Shown one piece after another: positions 15,466-23,617 of a stretch of DNA of 64,000 nt. Position numbers and translations under genes: made by a program. Position 1 is the stretch's first letter. Each line of letters opens with the position of its first letter. Source of the stretch: Exiguobacterium sp. J17977 (GTDB lineage: Bacteria; Bacillota; Bacilli; Exiguobacteriales; Exiguobacteriaceae); NCBI RefSeq assembly GCF_018616375.1, contig NZ_JAEQBB010000003.1, positions 124,001 through 188,000 on the forward strand, in the 5' to 3' direction. The notes beneath the pieces were generated by a model. That model saw only the letters and a list, made by a program, of their open reading frames with translations, was not told the DNA's origin and did no database searches.

Positions 15466-16371
15466 ATGGGCGCACATCATGATCATCACGGGCACGACCA
15501 TCATCATACGACGAACCAACAGGCATTATTCTGGTCGTTCGTCCTGATTGCGACGTTCATGGTCGTCGAGGTCATCGGCGGAATCTGGACGAACAGTTTG
15601 GCGCTCTTGTCGGACGCGGGCCACATGCTCAGCGACGCGGCGGCACTCGGGCTCAGTTTTCTCGCCGTCCGGTTCGGGGCACGGCAAGCGACGCCGGAGC
15701 GGACGTTCGGCTATCGGCGCTTCGAGATTTTGGCGGCGTTCGTCAACGGCTTGACGTTGCTCGTCATTTCCATCTACATCATCATCGAGGCGTATCAGCG
15801 TTTGTTCGCACCGCCAGAGATTTTAAGCGGCGGCATGCTCACGGTCGCCATCATCGGGCTGCTCGTCAACGTGCTCGCGGCATGGCTACTCATGCGGGGT
15901 GAACGTGACAATTTGAACGTCCGCAGTGCGTTGTTGCACGTGTTCGGCGATTTGCTCGGCTCGGTCGGGGCCATCACGGCCGCATTGTTGATTATGGCGT
16001 TCGGTTGGACGCTCGCCGATCCAATTGCGAGCCTATTCGTCGCCGTACTCATCTTGATGAGCGGCTACCGGGTGACGCGGGAGGCGATTCACATCTTGAT
16101 GGAAGGGACACCGAACCAAGTCGACGTCGTGGCGATGCAACGGGAGCTCGGAGGTGTGGCCGGTGTCAAAGAAGTCCATGACCTGCACGTCTGGTCGATT
16201 TCATCGAACGAACTCGCCGTCACGTGCCACGTCTTGATTGAGGCGGACACGGACGACCAGCGCGTCTTGCGTGACGTGACGGAACGAATCCGGCAGTTCG
16301 CCACGTTCGAGCGCTCGACCGTTCAAATCGAACGGGAGGCACAGTGCTGTGAGAAACGAACCATCTGGTAA
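15466..16371 (+). CDS. czcD: Cation diffusion facilitator, Zn2+/Cd2+ exporter
   Basis: 301 residues: a His/Asp-rich N-terminus (GAHHDHHGHDHHH), six membrane helices and a cytoplasmic C-terminal domain. The metal site of CDF exporters is visible as H53-xxx-D57 (SDAGHMLSDAAAL) and H158-xxx-D162 (LHVFGDLLGSVG). It exchanges cytoplasmic zinc, and probably cadmium or cobalt, for protons. An operator overlapping the promoter fits control by a CzrA-type sensor. Length is usual for CzcD. Start behind GAGAGGGGG. Monocistronic. Confidence 0.93.
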   Translation: MGAHHDHHGHDHHHTTNQQALFWSFVLIATFMVVEVIGGIWTNSLALLSDAGHMLSDAAALGLSFLAVRFGARQATPERTFGYRRFEILAAFVNGLTLLVISIYIIIEAYQRLFAPPEILSGGMLTVAIIGLLVNVLAAWLLMRGERDNLNVRSALLHVFGDLLGSVGAITAALLIMAFGWTLADPIASLFVAVLILMSGYRVTREAIHILMEGTPNQVDVVAMQRELGGVAGVKEVHDLHVWSISSNELAVTCHVLIEADTDDQRVLRDVTERIRQFATFERSTVQIEREAQCCEKRTIW

Positions 16372-16378
16372 ACGAATG

Positions 16379-16412
16379 AGCGGTCCCTGACAGAAGTCGG
16401 GGACCGCTTTTC
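16379..16412. terminator. Bidirectional terminator between czcD and alcohol dehydrogenase
   Basis: 9-bp stem AGCGGTCCC/GGGACCGCT (16379-16387 with 16400-16408) followed by TTTTCTT; convergent genes. Confidence 0.85.
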
Positions 16413-17552
16413 TTATGGCTTCAAGACGACCTTGACGCAGTCGTCCAAATGATCGTTGAACATCTTATAGGCGTCGGCCGCCTGCTCGAGCGGCAACCGG
16501 TGCGTGATGATGTCGGTCGGGTCGAACTTCTTGTCGACGATCATCTGGAACAGCTCAGGCATATAGTGGATGACCGGCGCTTGTCCCGTCCGGATGCTGA
16601 CGTTGCGGGTGAAGAAGTCGCCGAGCGGGAACTGGTTATAGTTCATCGCGTAAATCCCGGTCAATTGCACCGTCCCAAACTTACGAACCGCTTCTTTGGC
16701 GACTTTGATGGCGCTGAGCGTGCCGCCTTGAACCATCAACTTTTGCTCGACTTTCTCAATCGGAGACATTTTGCCGTCGAAGCCGACACAGTCGATGACG
16801 ACGTCAGCACCGCCGTTCGTGATCTCATAAATGTATTTGCCCGTATCGATCGGGTCTTTCATGAGAACGGTCTCAACGTTGTTCGACAGTTTGGCCCGGT
16901 TCAAGCGATACATTTCCGGGTCGACGGCGATGACGCGTTTCGCGCCTCGCACCCAGGCGAGCTTTTGCGTCATCAGGCCGACCGGTCCCGAACCAAGGAC
17001 GACGACCGTGTCACCGGCCTTCATCCCGGAACTGTCCAAACTCCACCAAGCGGTCGGGATGACGTCGGAGAGGAAGAGGAGCGCCTCGTCGTCGAGCTCG
17101 CACGATTCGGGGATGACGAGCGGCATGAAATTGCCGTATGGCACTTTCAAATATTCGGCTTGGCCGCCCGGGTGGTTCCCGAACTGTTCGGTGAACCCGA
17201 AATAACCGCCCGCATCGGTATGCGGCGAATGGTTCGAGTTGTCGCACTGACTTTCCATCTCGTGCTCGCAGTAATAACAGTGTCCGCACGAGACGTTGAA
17301 CGGTAAGACGACGCGGTCGCCTTTTTTCACTTTCGTCACGTCCGGCCCGACTTCCTCGACGATGCCCATCGGTTCATGTCCAATCACATAGCCGTGGCGG
17401 GTCGGCATATTGCCTAAGTAGATGTGCAAATCTGATCCGCAGATGGCCGTCGAGGTGATTTTGACGATAATCTCTTCCCGGTTCTCAATCTCCGGATCTT
17501 TCACGTCTTTGACCTCGATATTCTTCGCTCCTTGATAGGTGACAGCACGCAT
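16413..17552 (-). CDS. Zinc-dependent alcohol dehydrogenase (formaldehyde-dehydrogenase-like)
   Basis: ATG at 17552 follows AAGGAGG; the frame runs further upstream but without a ribosome site. 379 residues of the medium-chain dehydrogenase family. Catalytic zinc ligands: C38 in AICGSDLHIY and H59 in VIGHEP. Structural zinc: C89, C92, C95 and C103 (SCGHCYYC then SQC). The NAD site is VVLGSGPVGL. The AWWSLDSSG insert and overall length resemble glutathione-independent formaldehyde dehydrogenases and the related YcjQ-like group. It oxidises an alcohol or hydrated aldehyde with NAD; the substrate is uncertain. Confidence 0.88.
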   Translation of the reverse strand: MRAVTYQGAKNIEVKDVKDPEIENREEIIVKITSTAICGSDLHIYLGNMPTRHGYVIGHEPMGIVEEVGPDVTKVKKGDRVVLPFNVSCGHCYYCEHEMESQCDNSNHSPHTDAGGYFGFTEQFGNHPGGQAEYLKVPYGNFMPLVIPESCELDDEALLFLSDVIPTAWWSLDSSGMKAGDTVVVLGSGPVGLMTQKLAWVRGAKRVIAVDPEMYRLNRAKLSNNVETVLMKDPIDTGKYIYEITNGGADVVIDCVGFDGKMSPIEKVEQKLMVQGGTLSAIKVAKEAVRKFGTVQLTGIYAMNYNQFPLGDFFTRNVSIRTGQAPVIHYMPELFQMIVDKKFDPTDIITHRLPLEQAADAYKMFNDHLDDCVKVVLKP

Positions 17553-17645
17553 ATGTTCACTTCCTCCTTTTTTCAAAAACAGGTAAGTCACAACAAGAGT
17601 ACTGTACCCCTCCTTTACGCATGCGAACCGGATTTTTGGGGAAAA

Positions 17646-17673
17646 TAGGAAAAGGGGCTCACTGAGGAGCCCC
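17646..17673 (-). terminator. Terminator of metallophosphoesterase gene
   Basis: GGGGCTC-ACTGAG-GAGCCCC (17654-17673), followed on the minus strand by TTTTCC; overlaps the stop codon. Confidence 0.75.
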
Positions 17674-18516
17674 AGTCCCAGTGACGTCGATGACGACAAT
17701 CTCCGGAGGGTTGAATACGCGCGGTACGCTGACGCTGTAGTTGAAGCCGCGCCCGATGACGTGGGTGAATGACTCGTGCTCGTACAGGCCGCCGGCATAC
17801 TTCGGGAAGAAGCCCTGGTCCGGCGCGTACAGTCCGTTCAAGAGATACGGGATACGGACCTGACCGCCATGGGCGTGGCCCGACAAGACGAGGTCGAACG
17901 GTAGGGCGGCGTACGTCTCGACCTGTTCGGCCCGGTGTGACAACAATAGGCTGAACGCCGTCTCGGTGTCGACATCGCCGAGCGAGGTCAACGCCGTTTC
18001 TTCCCAGCTCGCATGAATATTTTCGGTATACGTCCGGAGTGGGTCTTCGAGCCCGCCGACGAGGATGTCGACACCGTTGACATTTACCGACGCCGTCTCA
18101 TTCTCGAGCACCGTCACGCCGTAAGAGCGGAACACGTCTTTGACGTCGTGACGCACGAAATCGTCAGAGCCGTCAATCTCGTGGTTACCGGTCACGAAAT
18201 ACATCGGCGCGATGCCCTGCAAGCCTTCAATCAATTCGAAGGAGGCGTCGGGTGAGCGGAAGCGGTCGAGAATATCGCCGGGCAGGGCGATCAAATCCGG
18301 TTCCTGTTCCCGCACTTTGTCGATTAGAACGCGTTGGTCGTCGCCGTACGAGTAACCATGCAAATCGGACAATAGGACGACCCGGAACGATTGTCCCGAC
18401 GCGAGCTTGTCCGATTCGACCGCGTAGTTCCGGACGGTCAGCCCGTTATAGAAAGCGGCGAGGAGGAACGCGACCCCGATGCCGATCGTCACATATTTGC
18501 GTTTGCCTTTGAACAT
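17659..18516 (-). CDS. Membrane-anchored metallophosphoesterase (YkuE/YpbG-like)
   Basis: 285 residues. An N-terminal helix at about 8-25 anchors it. The calcineurin-type metal motifs are in order: LLSDLHGYSYG, ALPGDILDRF, VTGNHEIDG and LSGHAHGGQVRIP. The domain should hydrolyse a phosphomonoester or phosphodiester at the outer membrane face; YkuE-type relatives act in the envelope. No operon partner. Start behind GAGAGGAGG. Length is normal for the family. Confidence 0.88.
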   Translation of the reverse strand: MFKGKRKYVTIGIGVAFLLAAFYNGLTVRNYAVESDKLASGQSFRVVLLSDLHGYSYGDDQRVLIDKVREQEPDLIALPGDILDRFRSPDASFELIEGLQGIAPMYFVTGNHEIDGSDDFVRHDVKDVFRSYGVTVLENETASVNVNGVDILVGGLEDPLRTYTENIHASWEETALTSLGDVDTETAFSLLLSHRAEQVETYAALPFDLVLSGHAHGGQVRIPYLLNGLYAPDQGFFPKYAGGLYEHESFTHVIGRGFNYSVSVPRVFNPPEIVVIDVTGTGAPQ

Positions 18517-18577
18517 CGTCCGCCTCCTCTCGATGAATCGTTCGTTTCTTCAGTTTACTCTGTTGATGCTCCGGACG

Positions 18578-18604
18578 CAAAAAAAAGCCCGCTCAGAAGC
18601 GGGC
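18578..18604 (-). terminator. Terminator of ohr
   Basis: GCCCGCT/AGCGGGC stem (18587-18593 with 18598-18604) followed on the minus strand by a run of T. Confidence 0.85.
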
Positions 18605-18611
18605 CATCGGA

Positions 18612-19025
18612 TTATGCTGCTTTGGCTGTCAACTTGACGTCGACGTTGCCGCGTGTCGCTTTCGAGTACGGGCAAACTTCGTGTGCCGCTTCGACGAGAC
18701 GTTCCGCCGTCGCTTGATCGACACCCTTAATTTCGACTTCGAGTTCGACCGAGATGAAGAAGCCTTCATCGTCTTGGTTGAGCGTCACGTGTCCTGTGAC
18801 GTTCGTGCCGTCTGTTTTGATACGTTCTTTGCCGATGACGAGGTTCAAGGCGCTACCGAAACATGCCGCATAACCTGCTGCGAAGAGTTGCTCCGGGTTC
18901 GTCGCTTCGTCCGCGTGTTTAGAGCCAGGCATTGATACGTTCAAGTCGATGACGCCGTCCGTCGATGTGACGCGACCTTCGCGGCCACCGATTGCAGTTG
19001 CAGAAGCTGTGAATAATGGTTTCAT
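18612..19025 (-). CDS. ohr: Organic hydroperoxide resistance protein (Ohr/OsmC family)
   Basis: 137 residues. The peroxidatic cysteine is C55 (YAACFGSAL) and the resolving cysteine C118 (VCPYSKATRGN); the N-terminus carries GREGRVTSTDG. It is a cytoplasmic thiol peroxidase that reduces organic and fatty-acid hydroperoxides, using lipoylated proteins as reductant in studied cases. The redox sensor OhrR is encoded divergently, with a 24-bp dyad between, so induction by organic peroxides is expected. Full length. Confidence 0.96.
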   Translation of the reverse strand: MKPLFTASATAIGGREGRVTSTDGVIDLNVSMPGSKHADEATNPEQLFAAGYAACFGSALNLVIGKERIKTDGTNVTGHVTLNQDDEGFFISVELEVEIKGVDQATAERLVEAAHEVCPYSKATRGNVDVKLTAKAA

Positions 19026-19054
19026 GATTCAATTCCTCCATTTCGTTTTTAGGC

Positions 19055-19078
19055 AATTAAGTTGTGCACAATCTAATT
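19055..19078. promoter_or_regulatory. OhrR operator in the ohr/ohrR intergenic region
   Basis: A 24-bp near-perfect palindrome: outer arms AATTA/TAATT, central TTGTGCACAA, with two mismatched base pairs per half between. It lies between divergent ohr and ohrR and so can control both, as MarR-type OhrR repressors do. Confidence 0.75.
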
Positions 19079-19143
19079 ATAGGGCAGTCAAACAGATAAG
19101 CAAATGATATGCTTGTCCTAAGACTATAGCCGGAGGACATTCT

Positions 19144-19590
19144 ATGAAAAGTTCGTTAACATTAGAGCATCAAATCTGTTTTCAGCTCTATACCGCTTCA
19201 AAAGAGCTTACAAGACTATATCGCCCAATCTTGGCGCCGTTAAACCTGACATATAGCCAGTACTTGGTCATGCTCGTCTTATGGGAAGAGGACCATATCG
19301 ATTTGAAGCAGCTCGGGGAGCGGCTCACGCTCGATTCGGGCACGTTGTCACCACTCGTCAAGCGGCTCATGCAACTCGACTACGTGGAGAAGGTACGGGC
19401 GACCGACGACGAGCGCCGTGTCCTGTTATCGCTCACACCGTCCGGGCGCGCACTGCGTGAGCAGGCAGAAGAGGTGCCGCTCAAAGTGAGTGGTATGCTG
19501 AATATAGATGAAGCGACGTATGTCGCTTATATGGAGATGCTCATCGACATCAAGGCACGACTGCGTGCGTTCGGTGAGCGAGAGGAGTAA
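19144..19590 (+). CDS. ohrR: Organic-peroxide-sensing MarR-family repressor
   Basis: 148 residues. The sensing cysteine is C12 in EHQICFQLYTASKELTRLY, matching the single-Cys OhrR of Bacillus. The winged helix spans about 50-95 with LTLDSGTLSPLVKRLMQLDYV and the wing RATDDERRVLLSLT. Peroxide oxidation of the cysteine releases DNA and derepresses ohr. It is divergent from ohr and 20 bases before the CAP-domain gene, which may share its transcript. Confidence 0.94.
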   Translation: MKSSLTLEHQICFQLYTASKELTRLYRPILAPLNLTYSQYLVMLVLWEEDHIDLKQLGERLTLDSGTLSPLVKRLMQLDYVEKVRATDDERRVLLSLTPSGRALREQAEEVPLKVSGMLNIDEATYVAYMEMLIDIKARLRAFGEREE

Positions 19591-19610
19591 GGTTTTCGAA
19601 AGGAGACGCG

Positions 19611-20537
19611 ATGTTTCGTAAATTAGTGATTTTATTGCTCGCCATCGGCATGTATGCGGCCTGGAAATTTGAAGTGCCGAACGTGTCGGCGCCGACGAGC
19701 ATTCAAGTGAAGTCGACGGAAGTGGCGGAGGAGCAGCAAGAACGCTCGACCGACGCCCCGCGTTTCACGAGCCAATATGCCGGGCACGACTGGTACTTGC
19801 TCGAGAAGAGCGGGGAACGCAGCCTCGAGTTGATTGATGCCGACGGGTCGAAGCAAGGCCAGTATCAGTTTGAGACGGGCAGCATCTTTGAAGGGCTCAT
19901 CGTGGGCGAGACGACGCGACAACAAGTCGAACAGATCGGTTTCGATGAGGTCAAGTCATACAATAAAGGACTGAAACGTTATTTGATTCCCGACGACCCG
20001 TCGTTCAACGTCTATGCGATGGATGATGACTACGTGACGCTGTTCTTCGATCAGCATGACGACGACAAGCTGAAGGCCGTACTCACCGTCGACCGGGACG
20101 TCGAGGAGTCGAGTGACGGCTATTACGGCGACGTATCAGAAGACAATCTCGTCGCGAACGAACAGTTGATGCGGATGCTCATGAACTGGGACCGCCAGAA
20201 GTTCGGACTGTCGGCGCTCGCCGACTATGAACCGTTGTTGCCGGTCGTCCGCGCCCATAGTGAGAACATGGCCCGGAACAACTTCTTCAGCCATACCGAC
20301 CCCGAGGGCCGCGATCCGTTCGAGCGGATGAACGAGGCCGGGATTGCTTACTCCCTCGCCGGTGAGAACTTGGCGATGGGACAGATGAGCGTCTTCCATG
20401 CCCACTGGGGATTGATGAACTCGCTCGGCCACCGGGAGAATATCTTGAAAAATGGCTTCACCCACGTGTCGGTCGGCCTCGTCTACAATGAGGAGTCGAG
20501 TCCGTTCTACACGATCAACTTCATCACACCGCGTTGA
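19611..20537 (+). CDS. CAP/SCP-domain secreted protein, YlbC-like
   Basis: 308 residues: an N-terminal membrane helix or uncleaved signal (1-19), a CAP-associated domain at about 55-170 (SIFEGLIVGETTRQQVEQIG), and a C-terminal CAP domain with HSENMARNNFFSHTDPEG, AGENLA and LGHRENILKNGFTHVSVG. These are the conserved His and Glu patches of the CAP fold. Such proteins act outside the cell; the function in Bacillales is unknown. It is 20 bases downstream of ohrR. YlbC of Bacillus has the same two-domain layout. Confidence 0.87.
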   Translation: MFRKLVILLLAIGMYAAWKFEVPNVSAPTSIQVKSTEVAEEQQERSTDAPRFTSQYAGHDWYLLEKSGERSLELIDADGSKQGQYQFETGSIFEGLIVGETTRQQVEQIGFDEVKSYNKGLKRYLIPDDPSFNVYAMDDDYVTLFFDQHDDDKLKAVLTVDRDVEESSDGYYGDVSEDNLVANEQLMRMLMNWDRQKFGLSALADYEPLLPVVRAHSENMARNNFFSHTDPEGRDPFERMNEAGIAYSLAGENLAMGQMSVFHAHWGLMNSLGHRENILKNGFTHVSVGLVYNEESSPFYTINFITPR

Positions 20538-20540
20538 CAA

Positions 20541-20576
20541 AAAGGATGGCCCGCCGAATTACGGCGGACCATCCTT
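20541..20576. terminator. Bidirectional terminator between CAP-protein gene and gpx
   Basis: 16-bp stem with one mismatch (AAAGGATGGCCCGCCG with CGGCGGACCATCCTTT); convergent genes. Confidence 0.88.
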
Positions 20577-20580
20577 TGAC

Positions 20581-21054
20581 TTATAACAGGCGCTTGACGG
20601 CCGTCTCGATCTCGTCCGGCGTCGTCTGCGGCGAGAACCGTTCGATGACGTTGCCGTTCCGGTCGACGAGGAACTTCGTGAAGTTCCATTTGATCGCCTT
20701 TGAGCCGAGCAGGCCCGGTGCTTCTTTCGATAAGTATTGGAAGAGCGGGTGGGCGTCCTTGCCGTTCACGTCGACTTTGGCGAACATCGGGAACGTCACG
20801 CCGTAGTTCAATTGACAGAACTCGTTGATTTCCTCGTTCGATCCCGGGTCTTGATTGCCGAACTGGTTGCACGGGAAGCCGAGGATATGGAACCCTTGGC
20901 CGTGCAAACGTTCGTATAGCTTCTCGAGTCCGTCGAGTTGCGGGGTGAAGCCGCATTTGCTCGCCGTGTTGACGATTAACAGGACGTCCCCCTCGTATTT
21001 AGATAGCGGTTGGAGCTTGCCGCTCATGTCGGCCGCTTCATATTGATAAATCAT
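20581..21054 (-). CDS. gpx: Glutathione peroxidase family (thioredoxin-type) peroxidase
   Basis: 157 residues. The active-site residues of Cys-type GPx are C34 ([12 protein letters not shown]), Q68 (NQFGNQDPG), W123 and N124 ([11 protein letters not shown]). C80 in NEFC is placed to serve as resolving cysteine, which suggests thioredoxin rather than glutathione as reductant, as in Bacillus BsaA. It reduces hydroperoxides in the cytoplasm. It lies close to ohr/ohrR but has its own transcript. Start behind AAAGGGGG. Confidence 0.93.
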   Translation of the reverse strand: MIYQYEAADMSGKLQPLSKYEGDVLLIVNTASKCGFTPQLDGLEKLYERLHGQGFHILGFPCNQFGNQDPGSNEEINEFCQLNYGVTFPMFAKVDVNGKDAHPLFQYLSKEAPGLLGSKAIKWNFTKFLVDRNGNVIERFSPQTTPDEIETAVKRLL

Positions 21055-21218
21055 GTCTCATTTCCCCCTTTTTCTTTTTATTATATCAAGCGCGATTTCG
21101 AGACACGACTTTGAATCGGTCGTCCGCAATCAAATTGTCATCAAATGATGAAGTCGTTGTTACAATGAAACATGATGGACGGCGTATAATGAGACTCGTT
21201 GTAGAAAGGAAAGGTGTC

Positions 21219-21740
21219 ATGTACATATTGAAAAATGAATTTATATGGATCGGTTTGATCCTGATTGGCTTATTCTTCTCGAGCGCGACCCCGTATTCGG
21301 ACCAAAGTATCGTCTCACCGCTCGAACGCATTAATTGGACGTGGGCCGAGCCGGTCCTCTCGACCGTCGATTTCGAGTATGCCGGGGGACCGGTATCGCT
21401 TGAGGCGAAAGGCAGCGTCGGCTTGATCGAGTTCTTGATTCGGAAAGCGGCGCACTTCACCGTCTTCTTTGCACTCGGGGCACTCCTCGTCAAAGCGGTC
21501 TCGCGCACGCGACTCCATCCTGGGCTGACACTATTGTTCGCCTGGGCACTCGCGAACACGGTCGCCATCTTCGATGAGTTCCATCAAAGTTTGACGCCGG
21601 AACGGACGCCGCTCATTCAAGACGTCCTGCTCGATAGTTTCGGTGCCGCCTGCGGCATCCTCCTCATCGGCGGATTTCTACTATTCAAACAAGGCCGTCA
21701 TAAACGGTCGCGGTCAGGGTTCGTGGCCCCAAGGTGGTAA
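21219..21740 (+). CDS. VanZ family membrane protein
   Basis: The ATG at 21219, after AGGAAAGGTG, is preferred over the longer open frame. 173 residues with about four membrane helices. VanZ motifs are present: RKAAHFTVFFALGALL, DEFHQSLTPERTPLIQDV and LDSFGAACGILL. VanZ proteins give low-level teicoplanin resistance in enterococci, but chromosomal relatives are common and their role is unknown. A TATAAT at 21185-21190 may be the -10. A terminator follows. Confidence 0.87.
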   Translation: MYILKNEFIWIGLILIGLFFSSATPYSDQSIVSPLERINWTWAEPVLSTVDFEYAGGPVSLEAKGSVGLIEFLIRKAAHFTVFFALGALLVKAVSRTRLHPGLTLLFAWALANTVAIFDEFHQSLTPERTPLIQDVLLDSFGAACGILLIGGFLLFKQGRHKRSRSGFVAPRW

Positions 21741-21763
21741 AAAAATCATATAGGTAGTTATTT

Positions 21764-21797
21764 GAAAAGCGCTTTCATGAAGTGCTTTTCTTTTTTA
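21764..21797 (+). terminator. Terminator after the VanZ gene
   Basis: GAAAAGC/GCTTTTC stem (21764-21770 with 21784-21790), extended by CTT/AAG, then a run of six T. Confidence 0.85.
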
Positions 21798-21880
21798 TTT
21801 ATAACGTTTGTGTGACAAGAAAAATTTCGAAATCCTTTAATACCCCCATTTTTAAACGGATAAAACCTAAATTAGGTCAA

Positions 21881-21935
21881 TGTAACGGGAATGAAATATA
21901 AGTGTAAAATAACTTTAGGTTTAGATTGCTATAAT
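21881..21935 (+). promoter_or_regulatory. WalR-like box and promoter of the M23 hydrolase
   Basis: Three TGTWAH-like half sites in exact 11-bp register: TGTAAC (21881), TGAAAT (21892) and TGTAAA (21903), each separated by 5 bases. They lie just upstream of a promoter that has a perfect -10 TATAAT (21930-21935) but no recognisable -35, as expected for an activated promoter. The WalRK consensus is TGTWAH-N5-TGTWAH. A leader of about 90 bases follows. Confidence 0.65.
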
Positions 21936-22030
21936 GAGTCTCAGAGCGATATCGGAATTCGCCTTTTAACTTATAACTTATGCGATCTATTTTATATAGA
22001 AATTCAGAGAACTCAGCGGAGGGAAGCACA

Positions 22031-23335
22031 TTGGTTAACTTGAAGAAACTTGCAGCAACCGTCACTTTAGGAGCTATTCTCATTAGCGGCACGACACCTG
22101 GCTATGCAGCGTCACTTACGGACAAGCAAAAAAAGGTGCAGCAGCAACAACAACAGAATAACAGTGAACAGAGCAAAGCGAACGCCTCGATCAAAAAACG
22201 TGAACAGGCGATCAGCAAAGAGCAGCAAGAAATCAACAAGTTAGACGCTGAACTCCAAGACGTCATCAGCGACGTCGCGCAAAAGAAAGCTGAGATTCGT
22301 GCAACACAACAAAAAATTGCAGCCCTTCAAAAGCAGATTAAACAATATGAAGCGAAAATGAAGGCGCAAGAAGAGCTCATGAAAGAGCGCATGGCCACGA
22401 TGCAAAAAAATGGCGGCGGCTCAATCGACTGGGCAGAGTTCATCTTCGGATCGAAAGACTTCGGTGACTTGCTCACACGCATGATCACGGCGGGTACGAT
22501 TCAAGAGAACGACAAACAAATCTTCGAAGAGTATCAAGCGACGAAAGAAAAATTGGCTGCAGCGCAAGCTGAATTGAAAGCCGAGCGCGATGCTCTCGTG
22601 AAACAAAAAGAAGAACTCGAACAACGTCAAAAGACGCTCAACCAAAAAATGAAAGAGCGCGCAGCGAAGATTAAGAAACTCAACGCTGAGAAAGTGAAGT
22701 TCGAATCGAAATTGATGAGCCTCCAAGAAATGGAGTCAACACTCAAAGCGCAAGAGAAAGCCATCAAGGCTGAAATGGAAGCACAACGTCGTGCGGCCGA
22801 AGAAGCGAAACGTGCGGCAGCGGCAGCAGCGGCTGCGAAGAAAAAACAAGCGACAAACACTGGCGCTAGCGCGGCAAGCACGCCGACAGCGTCGGCAGCG
22901 GCATCTTCTGTGCCGGCAAGCGGCGGCATGTTCCAACGTCCTTCAGGCGGTAGCCTCACACAGGGATGGGGACCAGCTAGCGGTGCGAACGGCTACACGT
23001 TCCACAATGGAATTGACTTGGCAGCACCAGTTGGCACACCAATCAATGCAGCCCAAACAGGCACGGTCACGACAGCTGGATGGGGTGGCGCTTACGGGAA
23101 CCACGTCATCATCACGCACGTCTTGAACGGTCAAGTATGGACGACTGTATATGCACACATGAGCTCGGTATCGGTATCGGCCGGCCAACGTGTGACACAA
23201 GGTCAACATATCGGCGGCATGGGTAGCACAGGGAACTCGACTGGCTCACACTTGCACTTCGAAATCCACCGTGGTGGTTACTCGTACTCTTCTTCGAGCG
23301 CGGGCAACACGGTCAACCCAGCTTCATTCTTCTAA
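22031..23335 (+). CDS. Secreted peptidoglycan hydrolase: coiled coil plus M23 endopeptidase
   Basis: TTG at 22031 is chosen: GGAGGG lies 7 bases upstream and a signal peptide (LKKLAATVTLGAILISGTT, cleavage near GYAA) follows. 434 residues: a long coiled coil (about 35-265, Gln/Lys/Glu-rich), an Ala/Ser linker, and a LytM/M23 domain with HNGIDLAAPVGTPI, the zinc ligands H and D, and HLHFEIH. The layout matches CwlO/PcsB-like and EnvC-like hydrolases, in which the coiled coil contacts an FtsEX-type controller. It should cut peptide crosslinks during growth. WalR-like boxes precede it. A terminator follows. Confidence 0.9.
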   Translation: MVNLKKLAATVTLGAILISGTTPGYAASLTDKQKKVQQQQQQNNSEQSKANASIKKREQAISKEQQEINKLDAELQDVISDVAQKKAEIRATQQKIAALQKQIKQYEAKMKAQEELMKERMATMQKNGGGSIDWAEFIFGSKDFGDLLTRMITAGTIQENDKQIFEEYQATKEKLAAAQAELKAERDALVKQKEELEQRQKTLNQKMKERAAKIKKLNAEKVKFESKLMSLQEMESTLKAQEKAIKAEMEAQRRAAEEAKRAAAAAAAAKKKQATNTGASAASTPTASAAASSVPASGGMFQRPSGGSLTQGWGPASGANGYTFHNGIDLAAPVGTPINAAQTGTVTTAGWGGAYGNHVIITHVLNGQVWTTVYAHMSSVSVSAGQRVTQGQHIGGMGSTGNSTGSHLHFEIHRGGYSYSSSSAGNTVNPASFF

Positions 23336-23343
23336 GCCTATAC

Positions 23344-23380
23344 AAAAAGTGATCGACGAACGCGTCGATCACTTTTTTGT
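23344..23380. terminator. Bidirectional terminator after M23 hydrolase
   Basis: Perfect 15-bp stem (23344-23358 with 23363-23377), loop AACG, T-run. The stop codon of the opposed small gene lies inside it. Confidence 0.92.
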
Positions 23381-23578
23381 TGCCTTATACGCGATAAAGG
23401 TCAAGAGAGCGGCCCCGATGACGCTCAGCCAGAGCGTCTCCCAGTTCGGGTCGTCGAGCATGCTCCGCCCGCCGAGGAACACCATATAGCCGATCACGGC
23501 GAGCGTGACGACCGTCAAGGCGGTCAAGCGGACCCGGCGCGGGATGCGTTGCCACCAACCGAATAATCTGTTCATCAA
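23369..23578 (-). CDS. Small membrane protein with two helices, unknown function
   Basis: 69 residues; two starts one codon apart (ATGATG). A basic N-terminus (WWQRIPRRVRL) is followed by two hydrophobic helices at about 18-36 and 48-64. No known family recognised. Codon use is like that of its neighbours and it has a terminator, so it is probably real. It lies between the GNAT gene upstream (40 bases) and the convergent M23 gene; co-transcription with the GNAT gene is possible. Confidence 0.6.
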   Translation of the reverse strand: MMNRLFGWWQRIPRRVRLTALTVVTLAVIGYMVFLGGRSMLDDPNWETLWLSVIGAALLTFIAYKATKK

Positions 23579-23617
23579 AAATCGCCTCCACCTACAGTAT
23601 AGGGGAGGCGCATCAAA

